This document shows positions 40,205-41,594 of a stretch of DNA of 41,594 bases, piece by piece. The notes under the pieces were generated by a model that was given only the letters and a program-made list of their open reading frames with translations, was not told the DNA's origin and searched no databases. Location of the stretch: contig JAFYXO010000005.1 in the NCBI GenBank assembly GCA_017546125.1, forward strand, positions 1 to 41,594, read 5' to 3'. Made by a program: the position numbers and the translations under genes. The DNA is from Bacteroidales bacterium. Its GTDB lineage: Bacteria > Bacteroidota > Bacteroidia > Bacteroidales > UBA932. Numbering within the stretch: position 1 is the stretch's first letter; each line of letters begins with the position of its first letter.

Positions 40205-40618
40205 ATGGCTATCAAACGTAGAAATAAAGTTGATTCCAGCTTCTCAATGTCGTCTATGACAGACATAGTGTTCCTGTTGCTGATTTTCTTCCTGGTAACA
40301 TCGACACTTGTCAACCCTAACGCATTGAAGCTCCTTTTGCCTAAGAGTACCAACCAGGTCTCTGCAAAAGCTACCGTCAGCGTCTCTATCAAACACTATC
40401 AGAAGAGCAACACCTTCTCTTACCACATCAACGGAAAAGAGAAGCCTATCCGCTTTGATCAGGTAGAGACCGAACTTCAGAATATCCTTCAGAGCGAGGA
40501 TGATCCCACATTCTCTATCTATGCAGACAAGAGTGTCCCTATTGAACATGTAGTGGACCTTATGAATATCGCAAAACGCAACAAATACAAAGTCATTCTG
40601 GCAACATCACCGGAATAA
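40205..40618 (+). CDS. exbD: ExbD/TolR-family proton channel subunit
   Basis: 137 residues. A short basic N-terminus (MAIKRRNKVDSSFSM) precedes a single membrane helix (19-36) with the proton-carrying Asp D20 (MTDIVFLLLIFFLVTS). The periplasmic domain then follows (VSIKHYQKSNTFSYHI, then IYADKSVPIEHVVDLM). That layout is standard for ExbD/TolR. It overlaps the tonB-type gene by one base (TAATG). Confidence 0.93.
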   Translation: MAIKRRNKVDSSFSMSSMTDIVFLLLIFFLVTSTLVNPNALKLLLPKSTNQVSAKATVSVSIKHYQKSNTFSYHINGKEKPIRFDQVETELQNILQSEDDPTFSIYADKSVPIEHVVDLMNIAKRNKYKVILATSPE

Positions 40619-41394
40619 TGGTCAGACATCACGACAAATATGCCTCACCTTTCGACAGAAAAGGGCGATGGATAGGTTTGGTTTTCACCATATTTATCCA
40701 TGTGGGGCTACTTTTTGTCTCATTCAGAGCCGGTCTGAAATATATTTATCCACCACCAGAGGAGATGGGTATCCTTCTTGAGTTTGAGCAGGATGAACCC
40801 AAACCTATACAGATGAATACCGGCGTGGAGCCACGTGCCCAGGAGGCCGATCCAGAGAACGACATCAGACTCGTCCAACGCTCAGAAGCCCCTGTACAGG
40901 GTGTTACAGAGAATCGTGGTGTGGAGACCACAGTGGGGACAGAGGGTGATGTGGAGGTACCTGAACCACCACAACCAAAGCCTATCAACAAGAAAGCTCT
41001 CTTTACGAGTGCCAAAAACAAACAGGACACTATGGCCCAACAAGTGGCTGAAGAGGTGTCAGACAATTTGCAGGCCGGACACTCACAAGGCAACACCGAA
41101 GTGGGTGGTGTAGAGGGTGCACCTTCAGCCAAACTTGCTGGTCGTACAGTTATGGGCAATCTTCCTGTGCCTGCCTATGGTGTGGAGGCATCAGGCAAGG
41201 TGGTCGTAAGGATAAAAGTGGACCAGTACGGCAAGGTTACTGACGCCGTTCCAGGTGCCCAGGGTACCACCGTTCAGGATGCCACACTCTGGGAAGCGGC
41301 CAAGAAAGCGGCCCTCGAAGCCCGCTTCAATATCAGCCAGTCCGCCCCCATCATCCAGGAGGGGACCATCACATACGTATTCACATTGAGATAA
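40618..41394 (+). CDS. tonB: TonB-family energy transducer
   Basis: 258 residues. A membrane helix at 18-37 has a His (H28) at the place of the functional His in TonB and TolA. A long Pro/Glu/Gln-rich periplasmic linker follows (about 45-175, with PEPPQPKPINKK), then a short C-terminal domain (about 178-258) with GKVVVRIKVDQYGKVTDA and a final strand TITYVFTLR, as in TonB C-terminal domains. It should pass energy from ExbBD to outer-membrane receptors such as the 964-residue barrel protein. A TolA-like role is the alternative. No clear terminator follows. Confidence 0.85.
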   Translation: MVRHHDKYASPFDRKGRWIGLVFTIFIHVGLLFVSFRAGLKYIYPPPEEMGILLEFEQDEPKPIQMNTGVEPRAQEADPENDIRLVQRSEAPVQGVTENRGVETTVGTEGDVEVPEPPQPKPINKKALFTSAKNKQDTMAQQVAEEVSDNLQAGHSQGNTEVGGVEGAPSAKLAGRTVMGNLPVPAYGVEASGKVVVRIKVDQYGKVTDAVPGAQGTTVQDATLWEAAKKAALEARFNISQSAPIIQEGTITYVFTLR

Positions 41395-41467
41395 ACCAGC
41401 TGCCGGAGTGTATAAGGTTCTCCAGGCATTCGCTTCGCTCATTCCCACCACGTCTACGGCGATCTGG

Positions 41468-41486
41468 TCCCGCGTTCATTTTTGGC
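41468..41486. repeat. 19-bp direct repeat, copy 1 (part of a hairpin)
   Basis: TCCCGCGTTCATTTTTGGC recurs exactly at 41519-41537. In this copy CGCGTTCA (41471-41478) also pairs with TGAACGCG (41493-41500) to give an 8-bp stem. Confidence 0.8.
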
Positions 41487-41518
41487 GATTTTTGAACGCG
41501 ACCCACTAAAAAAACAGC

Positions 41519-41537
41519 TCCCGCGTTCATTTTTGGC
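41519..41537. repeat. 19-bp direct repeat, copy 2
   Basis: Second exact copy of the unit at 41468-41486, 51 bases away. It runs into the 12-bp palindrome TTTTGGCCAAAA (41531-41542), and then CGTGC/GCACG (41544-41556). The element probably belongs to an interspersed repeat family. Confidence 0.8.
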
Positions 41538-41594
41538 CAAAATCGTGCGCGGCACGTATTGCCTCCATTCACGACGCACCGTTTGGGGGCTTAA

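Larger units (their letters stand above)
41395..41594. other. Repeat-bearing intergenic region at the window end
   Basis: No gene is supported in these 200 bases; frames here are short and formed by the repeats. The base composition is richer in G and C than the neighbouring genes. The region holds the two 19-bp repeats, two small palindromes and a GCTTCGCTCATTCC-type word near 41432-41445. Confidence 0.65.

Noticed and set aside
41381-41572. Minus-strand frame of 63 codons at the window end
   Set aside because: It is made by the two 19-bp repeats (PKMNAG units) and overlaps the tonB gene end. There is no sign of selection for coding.

Overview
The window is chromosomal DNA of a member of the Bacteroidota, most likely order Bacteroidales. 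Four kinds of evidence support this. Several genes carry the Bacteroidota promoter pattern (TTTG, 20-21 bases, TAnnTTTG) at a good distance. Most exported proteins have signal peptides ending in FGQ or AQ. A complete Bat (Bacteroides aerotolerance) locus is present. There is also an UpxY-type NusG paralogue and a type B L31. Genus is not resolved; a Rikenellaceae-like gut lineage is a guess. No tRNA, rRNA, CRISPR array, prophage or complete insertion sequence was seen.

Layout, left to right. Positions 1-447 hold the tail of an Rpn-family nuclease/transposase. Positions 607-6446 (minus) hold a GntP permease followed by five tightly packed genes for exported proteins that look built from LPP20/CsgG/FlgT-like parts and a beta-barrel; this cluster is the least understood system in the window. 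Positions 6493-10324 (plus) hold an M28 peptidase, an intact NagA deacetylase, a tandem NagA paralogue that has lost nearly all metal and catalytic residues, and a LOG-family protein. A convergent aminotransferase follows. Positions 11663-17617 (plus) hold queD, polA (3'-5' exonuclease motifs eroded), rsmG, rpmH, a PASTA protein and an RluD-type pseudouridine synthase.

Positions 17680-20574 (minus) hold a large outer-membrane beta-barrel protein of the TonB-dependent receptor superfamily. Positions 20644-26570 form a minus-strand run: P-loop ATPase, sirtuin, UpxY-like antiterminator, metallophosphoesterase/beta-propeller fusion, serS, ruvC. Positions 26746-27339 are rplU-rpmA. A 343-base gene-free stretch follows, with terminators and small repeats, then rpmE2.

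Positions 27976-38648 form one long minus-strand run: moxR, DUF58, a Bat-associated membrane protein, batA, a batB-batC fusion, batD, batE, then a hexosamine phosphomutase (glmM-like) and a NamZ-like (DUF1343) protein. On the plus strand from 38713 lie truA, exbB, exbD and a tonB-type gene. The window ends in a repeat-bearing intergenic region.

Shared themes are the cell envelope and amino-sugar metabolism (NagA, phosphohexosamine mutase, NamZ, PASTA, Bat, ExbBD-TonB) mixed with housekeeping information genes (polA, rsmG, ruvC, serS, ribosomal proteins, pseudouridine synthases). All functional assignments come from reading motifs; no database search was run.
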